11,123 nt of DNA from Lachnospiraceae bacterium UBA1251 (GCA_002308255.1 DBVZ01000078.1:1-11123); one strand, 5' to 3'; counted from the first letter of the stretch, positions 1-7,289 are shown. Made by a program: numbers and translations. Notes: generated from the sequence alone by a model not told the origin.

Positions 1-603
1 GATTCGGGACTCAAGCTTCCTCCCCGTGTGGCACCCGTTCAGGCGGTCATTGTGCCTATCATGCAAAATAAGGAAGGCGTGCTCGACAAGGCATTCGAGC
101 TTAAGGACAGACTTACCAAAGCAGGCATCCGTGTAAAGGTTGACGATACCGACAAACGTCCCGGATTTAAGTTTTCCGAGCAGGAGATGAGAGGCTTCCC
201 TCTTCGTATCGAGTGCGGTCCCAAGGATATCGAGTCAGGCACATGTGTTGTTGTTCGCCGCGACACCCATGAAAAGCTGACCGTCGCGCTTGACGCGCTC
301 GAGACCGAGATCCCCCGCATTCTGGACGATATCCAGCAGAATATGTTCGAGACCGCAAAGGCTCATCGTGATTCGCATACCTACGATGCGACCGAGTACG
401 GTGAGTTCTGCGACATCATCAACAACAAGCCCGGCTTTGTACGCGCGATGTGGTGCGGCGACAGGGCCTGCGAGGACAAGATCAAAGAAGATACGGGCGC
501 TACTTCGAGATGCATGCCTTTTGACCAGGCAAAGCTTTCGGATAAATGCGTATGCTGCGGTAAGCCCGCAAAATCGATGGTTTACTGGGGAAGAGCTTAT
601 TAA
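1..603 (+). CDS. proS: Prolyl-tRNA synthetase, C-terminal part (5' end outside window)
   Basis: This cytoplasmic enzyme charges tRNA-Pro with proline. The reading frame is open from base 1, so the first 200 visible codons are the C-terminal part of a longer gene. The stretch [15 protein letters not shown] near the start opens the anticodon-binding domain, and the ending VYWGRAY, with a terminal tyrosine, is typical of the archaeal/eukaryote-type (short, about 480 residues) enzymes also found in many Clostridia. The C-terminal zinc domain is visible: Cys152-x4-Cys157 and Cys183-x2-Cys186, counted from base 1. The GTG at 28 lies inside the conserved domain and is not a real start. The next gene begins 27 bases after the TAA stop. 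I am confident of the family. Confidence 0.95.
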   Translation, partial: DSGLKLPPRVAPVQAVIVPIMQNKEGVLDKAFELKDRLTKAGIRVKVDDTDKRPGFKFSEQEMRGFPLRIECGPKDIESGTCVVVRRDTHEKLTVALDALETEIPRILDDIQQNMFETAKAHRDSHTYDATEYGEFCDIINNKPGFVRAMWCGDRACEDKIKEDTGATSRCMPFDQAKLSDKCVCCGKPAKSMVYWGRAY

Positions 604-630
604 AACAGAATAGAGGTTTGGAAACACAAA

Positions 631-1470
631 ATGGACAGAAATGATATGGATAACCGTAATTTTACGTTACTGACGGATTTTTACGAGTTAACTATGATGC
701 AGGGATATTTTGAAAGAGGGGAAAGCTGCAACGGCAGAGTCGTATTTGATGCCTTTTACCGCGACAATCCCTGTAACGGCGGTTATGCGATAGCATGCGG
801 CCTCGATCAGGTGATCGATTATATCAAAAATCTTCATTTTTCGGAAGACGATATCGAGTATCTCCGCGCACAAAAGGTGTTCAAGGAGCCTTTCTTGAAA
901 TATCTGCGTGATTTCAGGTTCAGCGGCGATATTTACGCTGTTCCCGAAGGATCGGTGGTATTTCCGATGGAACCGCTCGTTAAAGTAGTTGCTCCGGCAA
1001 TGGAAGCCCAGCTTGTGGAGACTGCGATACTGAATTTCATTAATCATCAGAGCCTGATAGCGACCAAAGCTTCACGTGTATGCTACGCGGCCGGCAATGA
1101 CGGCGTGATGGAATTCGGCCTGCGTCGCGCGCAGGGCCCCGATGCGGGTACTTTGGGAGCAAGGGCGGCGGTCATCGGCGGATGCATCGGAACCAGCAAT
1201 GTGGTCTGCGCCCAGATGTTTGATATCCCGGCGCTCGGAACACACGCGCACAGCTGGGTCATGAGCTTTGACAATGAAGTTGAGGCATTCCGCTGTTATG
1301 CGGATCTGTACCCGAATAACGCGACACTTCTTGTAGATACCTATGATACCTTAAGAAGCGGTGTTCCCGCAGCGATACAGGTATTCAAAGAACTTCGCGA
1401 GGCAGGCAGGATGCCGAAGAAATACGGCATAAGGCTTGACAGCGGCGACCTTGCCTATTTATCGAAATAA
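631..1470 (+). CDS. pncB: N-terminal fragment of nicotinate phosphoribosyltransferase
   Basis: This is the 279-residue upstream piece of the interrupted gene. It begins MDRNDMDNRNFTLLTDFYEL, and the LLTDFYELTMMQGYF stretch is the usual N-terminus of the family. The start at 631 has only a modest ribosome site (GGAAA at 620-624); Met6 at 646 is a possible alternative. This fragment holds the phospho-histidine motif and the DTYDTLRSG and LDSGDL segments but lacks the C-terminal phosphate-binding loop. It would not be expected to be a complete enzyme if translation truly stops at 1470. Confidence 0.8.
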   Translation: MDRNDMDNRNFTLLTDFYELTMMQGYFERGESCNGRVVFDAFYRDNPCNGGYAIACGLDQVIDYIKNLHFSEDDIEYLRAQKVFKEPFLKYLRDFRFSGDIYAVPEGSVVFPMEPLVKVVAPAMEAQLVETAILNFINHQSLIATKASRVCYAAGNDGVMEFGLRRAQGPDAGTLGARAAVIGGCIGTSNVVCAQMFDIPALGTHAHSWVMSFDNEVEAFRCYADLYPNNATLLVDTYDTLRSGVPAAIQVFKELREAGRMPKKYGIRLDSGDLAYLSK

Positions 1471-1479
1471 GCATACAAG

Positions 1480-2112
1480 ATGCTTTGTGAAGCGGGATTT
1501 GAAGATGCGATCATCTGTGCTTCAAGCGACCTTGACGAGTATCTGATCAATTCGCTGAAGCTTCAGGGTGCCAGGATCAATTCCTGGGGAGTCGGCACCA
1601 ACCTCATCACAAGCAAGGACTGGCCGGCATTCGGCGGAGTTTACAAACTTTCCGCAATGGAGATCAACGGTGAATTCGTTCCGAAGATCAAACTGAGCGA
1701 GAATCCCGTCAAGATCACCAATCCGGGGAACAAGACTATATTCCGCATTTACGACAAGGAGACCGGTAAGCTCTACGCCGATCTGATCGCGCTTGCGGAT
1801 GAAAAATATGATGAAAATATGGATCTGCTTATTTTCGACCCGATCGCAACATGGAAAAAGACGCTGCTCAAGGGCGGCACGTATACGATCAGGGAAATGC
1901 TCGTCCCGATCTTTATCAACGGCAAATGCGTATACAAATCCGATCCCGTGATGAAGATAAGAGAGTACTGCAAACATGAGCTTGAGACCCTCTGGGAAGA
2001 GACAAGGCGTTTTGCGAACCCGCACGAGGTTTATGTAGACCTGTCACAGCCTTTGTACGATATGAAGAAGCAGCTGCTTGACAATATCCACAATTTAAAC
2101 AGCAACAGATGA
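1480..2112 (+). CDS. pncB: C-terminal fragment of nicotinate phosphoribosyltransferase
   Basis: This is the 210-residue downstream piece, in the same frame as the upstream one and starting at an ATG nine bases after the TAA. No Shine-Dalgarno sequence precedes this ATG, so independent translation is unlikely, although termination-reinitiation cannot be excluded. It carries SSDLDEYLINSL, the phosphate-binding GVGTNLITS and the C-terminal domain. It ends at TGA 2110-2112, 22 bases before the next start. It should be read together with the upstream fragment as one broken or mis-sequenced gene. Confidence 0.75.
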   Translation: MLCEAGFEDAIICASSDLDEYLINSLKLQGARINSWGVGTNLITSKDWPAFGGVYKLSAMEINGEFVPKIKLSENPVKITNPGNKTIFRIYDKETGKLYADLIALADEKYDENMDLLIFDPIATWKKTLLKGGTYTIREMLVPIFINGKCVYKSDPVMKIREYCKHELETLWEETRRFANPHEVYVDLSQPLYDMKKQLLDNIHNLNSNR

Positions 2113-2134
2113 TGCTGTTATTCCGGAGAGACAT

Positions 2135-2296
2135 ATGATAGATTTTAATGAAGAGATTGCGAGATTTCAGCCTTCACTCGAAGTGGACCAGGCCGAGGAA
2201 TCCATTTACAGGAATGATATGACGGATCTGGCGGATATTCTTGATATGGTGGTCAAGAGTACCGAAGCGCAGCACAACAACGATCAGAAGCGTTAA
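2135..2296 (+). CDS. 53-residue conserved-looking small protein, function unknown
   Basis: The frame encodes 53 residues starting MIDFNEEIARFQPSLEVDQ and ending at TAA 2294-2296. A good ribosome site (GGAGAG, 2125-2130) lies four bases before the ATG. There is no membrane segment or signal peptide. The protein is acidic, probably mostly helical, and contains no cysteine. From memory, similar short proteins with a QPSLEVD-type core occur in Lachnospiraceae next to the zinc-ribbon/TPR gene, as here, but I cannot check this. It sits between the NAD-salvage gene and the TPR protein, 16 bases from the latter, so co-transcription is likely. No function can be assigned. Confidence 0.75.
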   Translation: MIDFNEEIARFQPSLEVDQAEESIYRNDMTDLADILDMVVKSTEAQHNNDQKR

Positions 2297-2312
2297 AGGA
2301 GAGATCTCTGAT

Positions 2313-3656
2313 ATGAATTGTCCCAAATGTGGTGCACCGGTGCCGTCCAAAAAAACGTTCTGCGATTCCTGCGGGACTGATCTTACGGTCTACAGACGGA
2401 TCATAAGGTTTTCGAACGCATATTACAACAGCGGACTTGAAAAGGCCCGGGTACGCAACTTAAGCGGTGCGATCATCGATCTTAAGAGAAGTCTTGAGAT
2501 CAATAAGAAGAATACCGATGCCAGAAACCTGCTTGGACTGGTCTATTTTGAATGCGGTGAGGTCGTTCAGGCGCTTTCGGAGTGGGTCATCAGCAAGAAC
2601 ATTCAGCCGGAGGAGAACCTCGCGGCGGCATATATTTCCAACCTGCAGAAAGATGCCGGGAAGCTGGATGTGATCAATCAGACAATAAAGAAATTCAATA
2701 TCGCCCTCGGCAACGCGCAGGGAGGCAACGAGGACGTGGCAAAAATACAGCTGAAGAAGGTTCTCGCGCAGAATCCGAAGCTGATCAAGGGATACCATCT
2801 CCTGGCCCTTCTCTTTATGAAGGATGAGGAATATGACCGTGCCAGAAAGCTTCTGCGCAAAGCGCTGAAGATAGACATGACCAATACGACGACGCTCCGG
2901 TATCTTAAAGAGATCGACGAGGCAACGGGAATGCCTCCCGCCCAGGAAGGAAGGTTCCTTCTCCTTGGCAGAAGAAAAAGGAGCGAGGAGGAGAAACCCG
3001 CCCATGCCGGGAAGAACAGCCGCAGCGGACTTCCGCCCTTCCTGAGGGAACATCCGTTCTCCGCCGGAACGATCGGACTGATCATGGGACTGCTGCTCGG
3101 TGCCGTCGCTGCCGGAATTCTGTTTATTCCCGCGGCGAGAAGAAGCATTAACCGCGAGGCGAACGAGAGGATCGCGGAGTATTCGCAGGAGGCGGCGGAT
3201 CTGCGCAATGAGCTTGCGCAGAAAGACAGCCAGGTGACGGGCGCTCAGCAGACGGCGGACACCTCCGTGTCAAAACTCAACGAAGCGGTTGCGCTCTCTT
3301 CCTCCTATGAACACCTTTCAGCAGCACTGAAAGAGTATTACGGCGACAATGAAGAAAAAGCGGCGGAGCATCTGGCAGCCGTCGATCCCGCTCTTCTTTC
3401 GGAAGATGCCCGCGCTTCTTACACGAAAATGGCAAATGACATGCGCTCTCTTCTCTTTGAAAAGCTGAAGGAGACGGGAATCGCAAAGCTGAACAGCGGC
3501 GATATGCCGGGAGCGGTCAGCACCCTGACAAGGGCGGCGGAGCTCAACGGAGACAACGAGGAAGTGCAGATGGCCCTGACGCAGGCGAAAGATGAACTCG
3601 CAAAGCAGCAGGCACAGGAGGGAACCGTTCAGGTGATCCCGGCGCAGGAGGGGTGA
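2313..3656 (+). CDS. Zinc-ribbon and TPR repeat protein with one membrane segment
   Basis: The start is placed at ATG 2313, nine bases after AGGAGAG (2297-2303); the longer frame to 2241 overlaps the previous gene and has no ribosome site. The 447-residue protein begins with a zinc ribbon (Cys3, Cys6, Cys17, Cys20). TPR-like helical repeats follow from about residue 30 to 210 (for example SGAIIDLKRSLEINKKNTDA), then a basic linker. One transmembrane helix runs from about 252 to 272, followed by an Arg-rich edge, a Gln/Glu-rich probable coiled coil (about 277-325) and a second TPR-like region to the end. The layout suggests a cytoplasmic N-terminus and an exposed C-terminal scaffold. Such proteins usually mediate protein contacts; the partner is unknown. 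The stop is two bases before murB. Confidence 0.8.
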   Translation: MNCPKCGAPVPSKKTFCDSCGTDLTVYRRIIRFSNAYYNSGLEKARVRNLSGAIIDLKRSLEINKKNTDARNLLGLVYFECGEVVQALSEWVISKNIQPEENLAAAYISNLQKDAGKLDVINQTIKKFNIALGNAQGGNEDVAKIQLKKVLAQNPKLIKGYHLLALLFMKDEEYDRARKLLRKALKIDMTNTTTLRYLKEIDEATGMPPAQEGRFLLLGRRKRSEEEKPAHAGKNSRSGLPPFLREHPFSAGTIGLIMGLLLGAVAAGILFIPAARRSINREANERIAEYSQEAADLRNELAQKDSQVTGAQQTADTSVSKLNEAVALSSSYEHLSAALKEYYGDNEEKAAEHLAAVDPALLSEDARASYTKMANDMRSLLFEKLKETGIAKLNSGDMPGAVSTLTRAAELNGDNEEVQMALTQAKDELAKQQAQEGTVQVIPAQEG

Positions 3657-3658
3657 GT

Positions 3659-4582
3659 ATGCTTCATCATGCGGAGGTCCGCAGACGATTTGAAGAAGCG
3701 GCGGGAAAAAACGCCGTATTTGAAAACGAAGAGATGAGCGCGCGCACCAGTTTCCGGATCGGCGGGGCTGCTGCCCTGTTCGTGACGCCGGACAGTGAGG
3801 AAAGCGCGGTCGAAGTGATCCGGATCGCACGGGAGAGCGGGATCCCCTATTACGTGATGGGGAACGGCAGCAATCTGCTTGTCGCGGACAGCGGATTTGA
3901 CGGCGCCGTGATCCAGCTCGCGAAAAAAATGAGCGGGATCCGTGTCGAAGGGCAGGAGATCCGGGTGCAGTGCGGAGCTCTGCTGTCGAGGATCGCAGCG
4001 GAGGCAAGAAACGCGGGACTTGACGGGTTCTCTTTCGCTTCCGGCATTCCGGGGACCTTCGGCGGGGCCTGCATGATGAATGCCGGCGCCTACGGCGGAG
4101 AGATGAAGGATGTGCTCTCGGATGTGAGGATCCTGGACCCGGACGGAAATGTGAGGACCGTATTCCCGGAGGAAATGGGGCTTGGCTACCGCACGTCCGC
4201 ATTTGAAAAGAGAGGCGATATCGTTCTGTCCGGAACGATCCGCCTGAAAGAGGGAGATCCGGAAAAGATCGGAAAGCGGATGGAGGAGCTTGCGCAGCTC
4301 AGGAAGGAAAAGCAGCCGCTCACACAGCCGAGCGCGGGGAGCACCTTCAAGAGGCCGAAAGGGTATTTTGCGGGGAAGCTGATCTCTGATGCGGGACTGA
4401 AGGGATACAGCATCGGAGGCGCGCAGGTATCGGAAAAGCATGCCGGATTCGTCATTAATACCGGCGGCGCGACTGCGGAAGACGTGAGAAATCTTATCGC
4501 TTTTATCCGGCAGACGGTTTTCGAAAAGTTCGGCGTGGAGCTGGAGACAGAAGTGAAATTCCTCGGATTTGAGGAAATGTAA
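3659..4582 (+). CDS. murB: UDP-N-acetylenolpyruvoylglucosamine reductase
   Basis: MurB is a cytoplasmic FAD enzyme that uses NADPH to reduce enolpyruvyl-UDP-GlcNAc to UDP-MurNAc, an early step of peptidoglycan synthesis. The 307-residue length fits the Gram-positive (type II) form. Visible motifs are the FAD-binding GNGSNLLVAD (from residue 68), SGIPGTFGGACMMNAGAYGGE, the catalytic serine in SAGSTFKRP (Ser228) and the C-terminal catalytic glutamate in ETEVKFLG (Glu298). The start is ATG 3659 rather than GTG 3653: the ribosome site AGGAGGG (3646-3652) abuts the GTG but is six bases from the ATG. The ribosome site lies inside the end of the TPR gene, so the two are probably translationally coupled. 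Confidence 0.95.
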   Translation: MLHHAEVRRRFEEAAGKNAVFENEEMSARTSFRIGGAAALFVTPDSEESAVEVIRIARESGIPYYVMGNGSNLLVADSGFDGAVIQLAKKMSGIRVEGQEIRVQCGALLSRIAAEARNAGLDGFSFASGIPGTFGGACMMNAGAYGGEMKDVLSDVRILDPDGNVRTVFPEEMGLGYRTSAFEKRGDIVLSGTIRLKEGDPEKIGKRMEELAQLRKEKQPLTQPSAGSTFKRPKGYFAGKLISDAGLKGYSIGGAQVSEKHAGFVINTGGATAEDVRNLIAFIRQTVFEKFGVELETEVKFLGFEEM

Positions 4583-4593
4583 AGGAGATGCTT

Positions 4594-5472
4594 ATGCGCC
4601 TTGTGATCGTGACGGGTATGTCCGGCGCGGGGAAAAGTACGGTTCTTGACGCACTGGAAGACGCGGGATATTTCTGCGTCGACAATCTGCCGATCAAACT
4701 GCTCTCCAAATTTGCCCTTCTTTGCATGGAGGCGGGAGAGAATGAGAACCGCCGTTTTTCCGTCGGCGTCGACATCCGGGATGAAAAAGCGCTCAGCAGG
4801 CTGCCCGGAGAACTGGCCGAAGTCGAAAAGATCGGCGTCGATCATGAGATCCTGTTTCTTGATGCATCGGATGACGCTCTTGTAAGAAGATACAAGGAGA
4901 CCAGAAGATCCCATCCGCTGGCCCGGCAGGGACGGATCGAAGACGGAATTCGCGAAGAGAGAGCGCGGATGGATTTCCTGCGGAAGAGAGCAGATCACAT
5001 TATCGATACCAGCCATCTTCTCGTGAGAGATCTGAAACAGGAGATCGGACGCATTTTCCTTGAGAATGAGGAGTACAGGGATCTGTACATTACCGTTCTC
5101 TCATTCGGATTTAAATACGGGATCCCGACGGATTCCGATCTCGTGTTCGACGTGCGTTTTCTGCCGAACCCATATTATATAGAAGAATTACGTCACAAGA
5201 CGGGACTTGACAGGGAGATCGTGGACTATCTTCGTTCTTTCCCGGAGACCGGGGAATTTGAGGACAGACTCACGGAAATGATCCGTTTTCTGATCCCCTA
5301 TTATATTAAAGAAGGAAAAAATCAGCTGGTCATTTCGCTCGGATGCACCGGAGGCCGTCACCGATCGGTTATGATGGCGCAGTCGCTTTATGAACGTTTA
5401 AGCAGCGCAAGAAGCTACGGGATCCGCGTGGAGCACAGGGATATCGGTTCCGACGCCGCCAGGGGCAAGTGA
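4594..5472 (+). CDS. rapZ: RNase adapter/nucleotide-binding protein RapZ (YvcJ)
   Basis: This 292-residue protein is full length for the RapZ/YvcJ family. The N-terminus has a P-loop, GMSGAGKST (residues 8-16), and the family mark LFLDASD. The C-terminal domain has DVRFLPNPYYIEELR and GCTGGRHRSV (about 250-259), which in E. coli RapZ belongs to the ligand- and RNA-binding domain. In Enterobacteria it controls glucosamine-6-phosphate synthase mRNA decay through small RNAs. In Gram-positives the homologue binds and hydrolyses nucleotides, with a less certain role. ATG 4594 is preferred over ATG 4588 because AAAGGAG (4581-4587) touches the latter and is six bases from the former. It follows murB by 11 bases and precedes whiA with one spare base. 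Confidence 0.93.
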   Translation: MRLVIVTGMSGAGKSTVLDALEDAGYFCVDNLPIKLLSKFALLCMEAGENENRRFSVGVDIRDEKALSRLPGELAEVEKIGVDHEILFLDASDDALVRRYKETRRSHPLARQGRIEDGIREERARMDFLRKRADHIIDTSHLLVRDLKQEIGRIFLENEEYRDLYITVLSFGFKYGIPTDSDLVFDVRFLPNPYYIEELRHKTGLDREIVDYLRSFPETGEFEDRLTEMIRFLIPYYIKEGKNQLVISLGCTGGRHRSVMMAQSLYERLSSARSYGIRVEHRDIGSDAARGK

Positions 5473-5473
5473 A

Positions 5474-6409
5474 ATGGAAGAGGATAACAGACGGTTCGCC
5501 GACGCGCTCCGGGAAGAACTCCTGAGTACGGAGGGAAAAGCGAGACACTGCCGGATCGCGGAGATCGCTGCGATCGCCCGCTATGAAGGAGGAAAAATCG
5601 AGGGAGAAGACCTGATCCTCGTACGGAGCGAAAATGAAGCGCTGGTAAGAAAAGTCTTTACTTTACTACAAAAAGCATTTAATATAATTGTGGAAATTTC
5701 GATGTATACGAAACATCGCTCCGCAAAGACGGTCTGGGAGATCAGAATCCGCGATCCCAAGGTACGCGGGATCCTGATCAGGGCACTTGGGAACCCGGAC
5801 CTGAAGCGTGTCTGCTGCAAGCGGGCGTATCTGCGGGGGGCTTTCGAGGCGGCAGGAACCATCAGCGATCCCAACCGGTACTACCGGATGGAATTTGTGT
5901 TCCGGATGCAGGAGGATGCCGAGAGAGTCATCGATATTATGCGCGGCGTTTCCCTGGAAGGGAAATATGTAAAACGCGGCAGGACGCATGTTGTATATCT
6001 GCAGGACGGACAGCAGCTGGTCGATGCCATCGCTTTGATGGATGCCCGTTACGCGGTACTGGAACTCGAAAATATCCGGGTGATGAGGGATATGAGAGGC
6101 AGGATCGGAAGAAGGGTCAACTGCGAGACATCGAACCTGAACAAGACTGTCCATGCTTCCGCGAGACAGCTTCAGGATATCAGGGAGCTTGAGGAAAGCG
6201 GGGTCATGGGGTCGCTGCCTGCTTCGCTGCGGGAGATCGCGCAGCTGCGGAAACAGTATCCGGATGCATCTTTCGCGGAACTGGGAGAGATGACACAGCC
6301 GCCGGTCGGCCGGTCCGGAGTGAACCACAGACTTCGCAAGATCGCGGAGTACGCGCAGGATCTGAGACATCGAAACGGGATTTTTAAGAACCGGGAGGAA
6401 CTCATATGA
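5474..6409 (+). CDS. whiA: DNA-binding protein WhiA
   Basis: WhiA is a Gram-positive DNA-binding protein combining a LAGLIDADG homing-endonuclease-like N-terminal domain without nuclease activity and a C-terminal helix-turn-helix. In Streptomyces it is a sporulation regulator; in Bacillus it affects division and chromosome segregation. The 311-residue length is normal. YLRGAFEAAGTISDP (from residue 119) is the LAGLIDADG-like core, and the C-terminal SGVNHRLRKIAE stretch is the family's HTH signature. The start at 5474 lies one base after the rapZ stop, with AGGGG at 5461-5465. The stop overlaps the next ATG (ATGA, 6406-6409). In Bacillus, yvcK lies between rapZ and whiA; it is absent here. 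Confidence 0.93.
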   Translation: MEEDNRRFADALREELLSTEGKARHCRIAEIAAIARYEGGKIEGEDLILVRSENEALVRKVFTLLQKAFNIIVEISMYTKHRSAKTVWEIRIRDPKVRGILIRALGNPDLKRVCCKRAYLRGAFEAAGTISDPNRYYRMEFVFRMQEDAERVIDIMRGVSLEGKYVKRGRTHVVYLQDGQQLVDAIALMDARYAVLELENIRVMRDMRGRIGRRVNCETSNLNKTVHASARQLQDIRELEESGVMGSLPASLREIAQLRKQYPDASFAELGEMTQPPVGRSGVNHRLRKIAEYAQDLRHRNGIFKNREELI

Positions 6410-6663
6410 TCAAGAAGAACATTACGGTCAATCTTAAGGATGGGCTGATCGCAAGGCCTGTCGCCATGTTCGTGCAGGTTGCCAGTCAGTTTGAAAGCCG
6501 TATCTATATTGAGACGCCCGGCATGAAGATCAACGCGAAAAGCATTATGGGCATGATGACTCTGGGCATTCAGGAAGGCAGAGAATGGACGGTCACGGCG
6601 GATGGCGCGGATGAGACATTTGCGATCGATAAGATAGAGACTTTCCTGACGAAAGGAGCATGA
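6406..6663 (+). CDS. HPr-family (Crh-like) protein lacking the active-site histidine
   Basis: This 85-residue protein has the HPr fold sequence throughout. The usual phospho-acceptor of the PTS, His15 in the GLHARPA motif, is isoleucine here (GLIARPVAM, residue 15), so it cannot act as a normal sugar-PTS phosphocarrier. The regulatory serine is kept at the standard place (Ser46 in AKSIMGMMTL), the site phosphorylated by HPr kinase in Firmicutes. This combination matches Crh of Bacillus, which has glutamine at 15 and works with CcpA in carbon catabolite control; Crh also lies beside whiA there. A regulatory, not transport, role is inferred. The ribosome site GGGAGGA (6393-6399) lies within whiA and the start overlaps the whiA stop, indicating coupling. 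Confidence 0.88.
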   Translation: MIKKNITVNLKDGLIARPVAMFVQVASQFESRIYIETPGMKINAKSIMGMMTLGIQEGREWTVTADGADETFAIDKIETFLTKGA

Positions 6664-6669
6664 GACCGG

Positions 6670-6688
6670 TTCTCCGGCCATTGGAGAA
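6670..6688 (+). promoter_or_regulatory. Small hairpin covering the ribosome site of the next gene
   Basis: TTCTCC (6670-6675) pairs with GGAGAA (6683-6688) across a seven-base loop. The right arm contains the GGAG Shine-Dalgarno sequence for the ATG at 6695. If it forms, it could dampen translation of the membrane protein relative to the HPr-like gene, or act as an intercistronic stabilising stem. Six base pairs is short, so this is only a suggestion. Confidence 0.3.
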
Positions 6689-6694
6689 AACGAG

Positions 6695-7252
6695 ATGTCA
6701 AAATTTCTGAAATTTATCGTCAATCTCTTTCTGATCTGCGCGATCCTGGTAGCCGCCGCGATCATTGTACCCCCTCTTGTCGGTGTGGGGACAACGGTCG
6801 TGGATACGCAGCTCATGGATACGAATCTTCCGATGGGATCCGTGACATATTCGAAGGATGTTTATGTGACGGAGCTCAAAGAGGGAGACCAGATCCTCGA
6901 TGAGAATGATATTTCCACCTATGTGTATACCGTCAAAGCGGTCGATACATCCAACGGCACAGTGACTGTCAGGGATACATTTGATGCATCCGCCGAGGAA
7001 AAACAGATCCAGGTTCTGAACAGCGAATCCAGGGTGATTCTGACAATCCCCTATATCGGATATGTCGTATATGCCATGCACAGCATCGAGGGAATCATCA
7101 TTCTCGCGCTCGCCGTTCTTCTTATTATAATACTGTTCATTCTGTCGGAACTGTGGAGAAGAGACGATGACGATGAGGATGACGAGGACGACGAGGACGA
7201 TGAGGACGGCGACGGCTATGGCCGGGACATCGACGGACCGATAAAATACTGA
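6695..7252 (+). CDS. Two-helix membrane protein resembling an inactive SipW/archaeal-type signal peptidase I
   Basis: The 185-residue protein has an N-terminal transmembrane helix (about 5-30), an outside domain of about 95 residues, a second helix (about 131-152) and a cytoplasmic tail that is almost pure Asp/Glu (157-173). The order matches SipW/archaeal-type signal peptidases: PMGSVTYSKDVYVTELKEGDQI resembles their xGSvvyVkkv..lkvGDvI segment, and ILTIPYIGYVV resembles the conserved IPYLGY stretch before the last helix. The active-site GSMxPT is replaced by QLMDTN (39-44), so the nucleophile serine is leucine, and the expected His position appears to be Tyr78. I infer a non-catalytic relative, by eye only. 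GGAG at 6683-6686 is the ribosome site, 31 bases after the HPr-like gene. Confidence 0.7.
   Translation: MSKFLKFIVNLFLICAILVAAAIIVPPLVGVGTTVVDTQLMDTNLPMGSVTYSKDVYVTELKEGDQILDENDISTYVYTVKAVDTSNGTVTVRDTFDASAEEKQIQVLNSESRVILTIPYIGYVVYAMHSIEGIIILALAVLLIIILFILSELWRRDDDDEDDEDDEDDEDGDGYGRDIDGPIKY
7163..7213 (+). repeat. GAY/GAG low-complexity tract encoding a polyacidic tail
   Basis: A run of GAC, GAT and GAG codons encodes seventeen consecutive Asp/Glu residues. It is in frame with, and at the end of, the signal-peptidase-like membrane gene. It is compositionally simple and could expand or contract by slippage. Confidence 0.7.
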
Positions 7253-7259
7253 CCGCACG

Positions 7260-7289
7260 GCGGCGAAAGGGGAGGACGCCGCTCGTTTT
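7260..7289 (+). terminator. Weak possible intrinsic terminator at the end of the left gene block
   Basis: GCGGCG (7260-7265) pairs with CGCCGC (7277-7282) across an 11-base loop, followed after three bases by TTTT (7286-7289). The stem is GC-rich but short and the T run is minimal. It stands just after the stop at 7252, in the right place to end the left operon, and just before the apparent change of genome. Confidence 0.35.

Larger units (their letters stand above)
631..2112 (+). pseudogene. pncB: Nicotinate phosphoribosyltransferase interrupted by an in-frame TAA at 1468-1470
   Basis: The whole span is one reading frame of about 493 codons, close to the normal length of bacterial nicotinate phosphoribosyltransferase, with a single TAA at codon 280. 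The enzyme makes nicotinate mononucleotide from nicotinate and PRPP for NAD salvage. Motifs on both sides of the stop belong to the same protein. Before it are FGLRRAQGPDAG, GTHAHSW with the expected phospho-histidine (His207), and IRLDSGDL (267-274). After it are SSDLDEY and the phosphate-binding GVGTNL (from residue 320). Homologues usually have a lysine where TAA stands (AYLSKKA-like), so one A-to-T change from AAA explains it. Either the gene is inactivated or the base is a sequencing/assembly error. TAA is an ordinary stop in neighbouring genes. Confidence 0.85.

Noticed and set aside
1468..1470. TAA recoded as an amino acid
   Set aside because: TAA ends proS, the 53-residue gene and murB nearby, so it works as a normal stop; no recoding element is visible.
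3653..3658. GTG start for murB
   Set aside because: The ribosome site directly touches it; the ATG at 3659 has proper spacing.
3318..4202. 294-codon minus-strand frame across the TPR gene and murB
   Set aside because: It is Arg/Ser/Pro-rich shadow coding across two confident genes and shows no recognisable motif.
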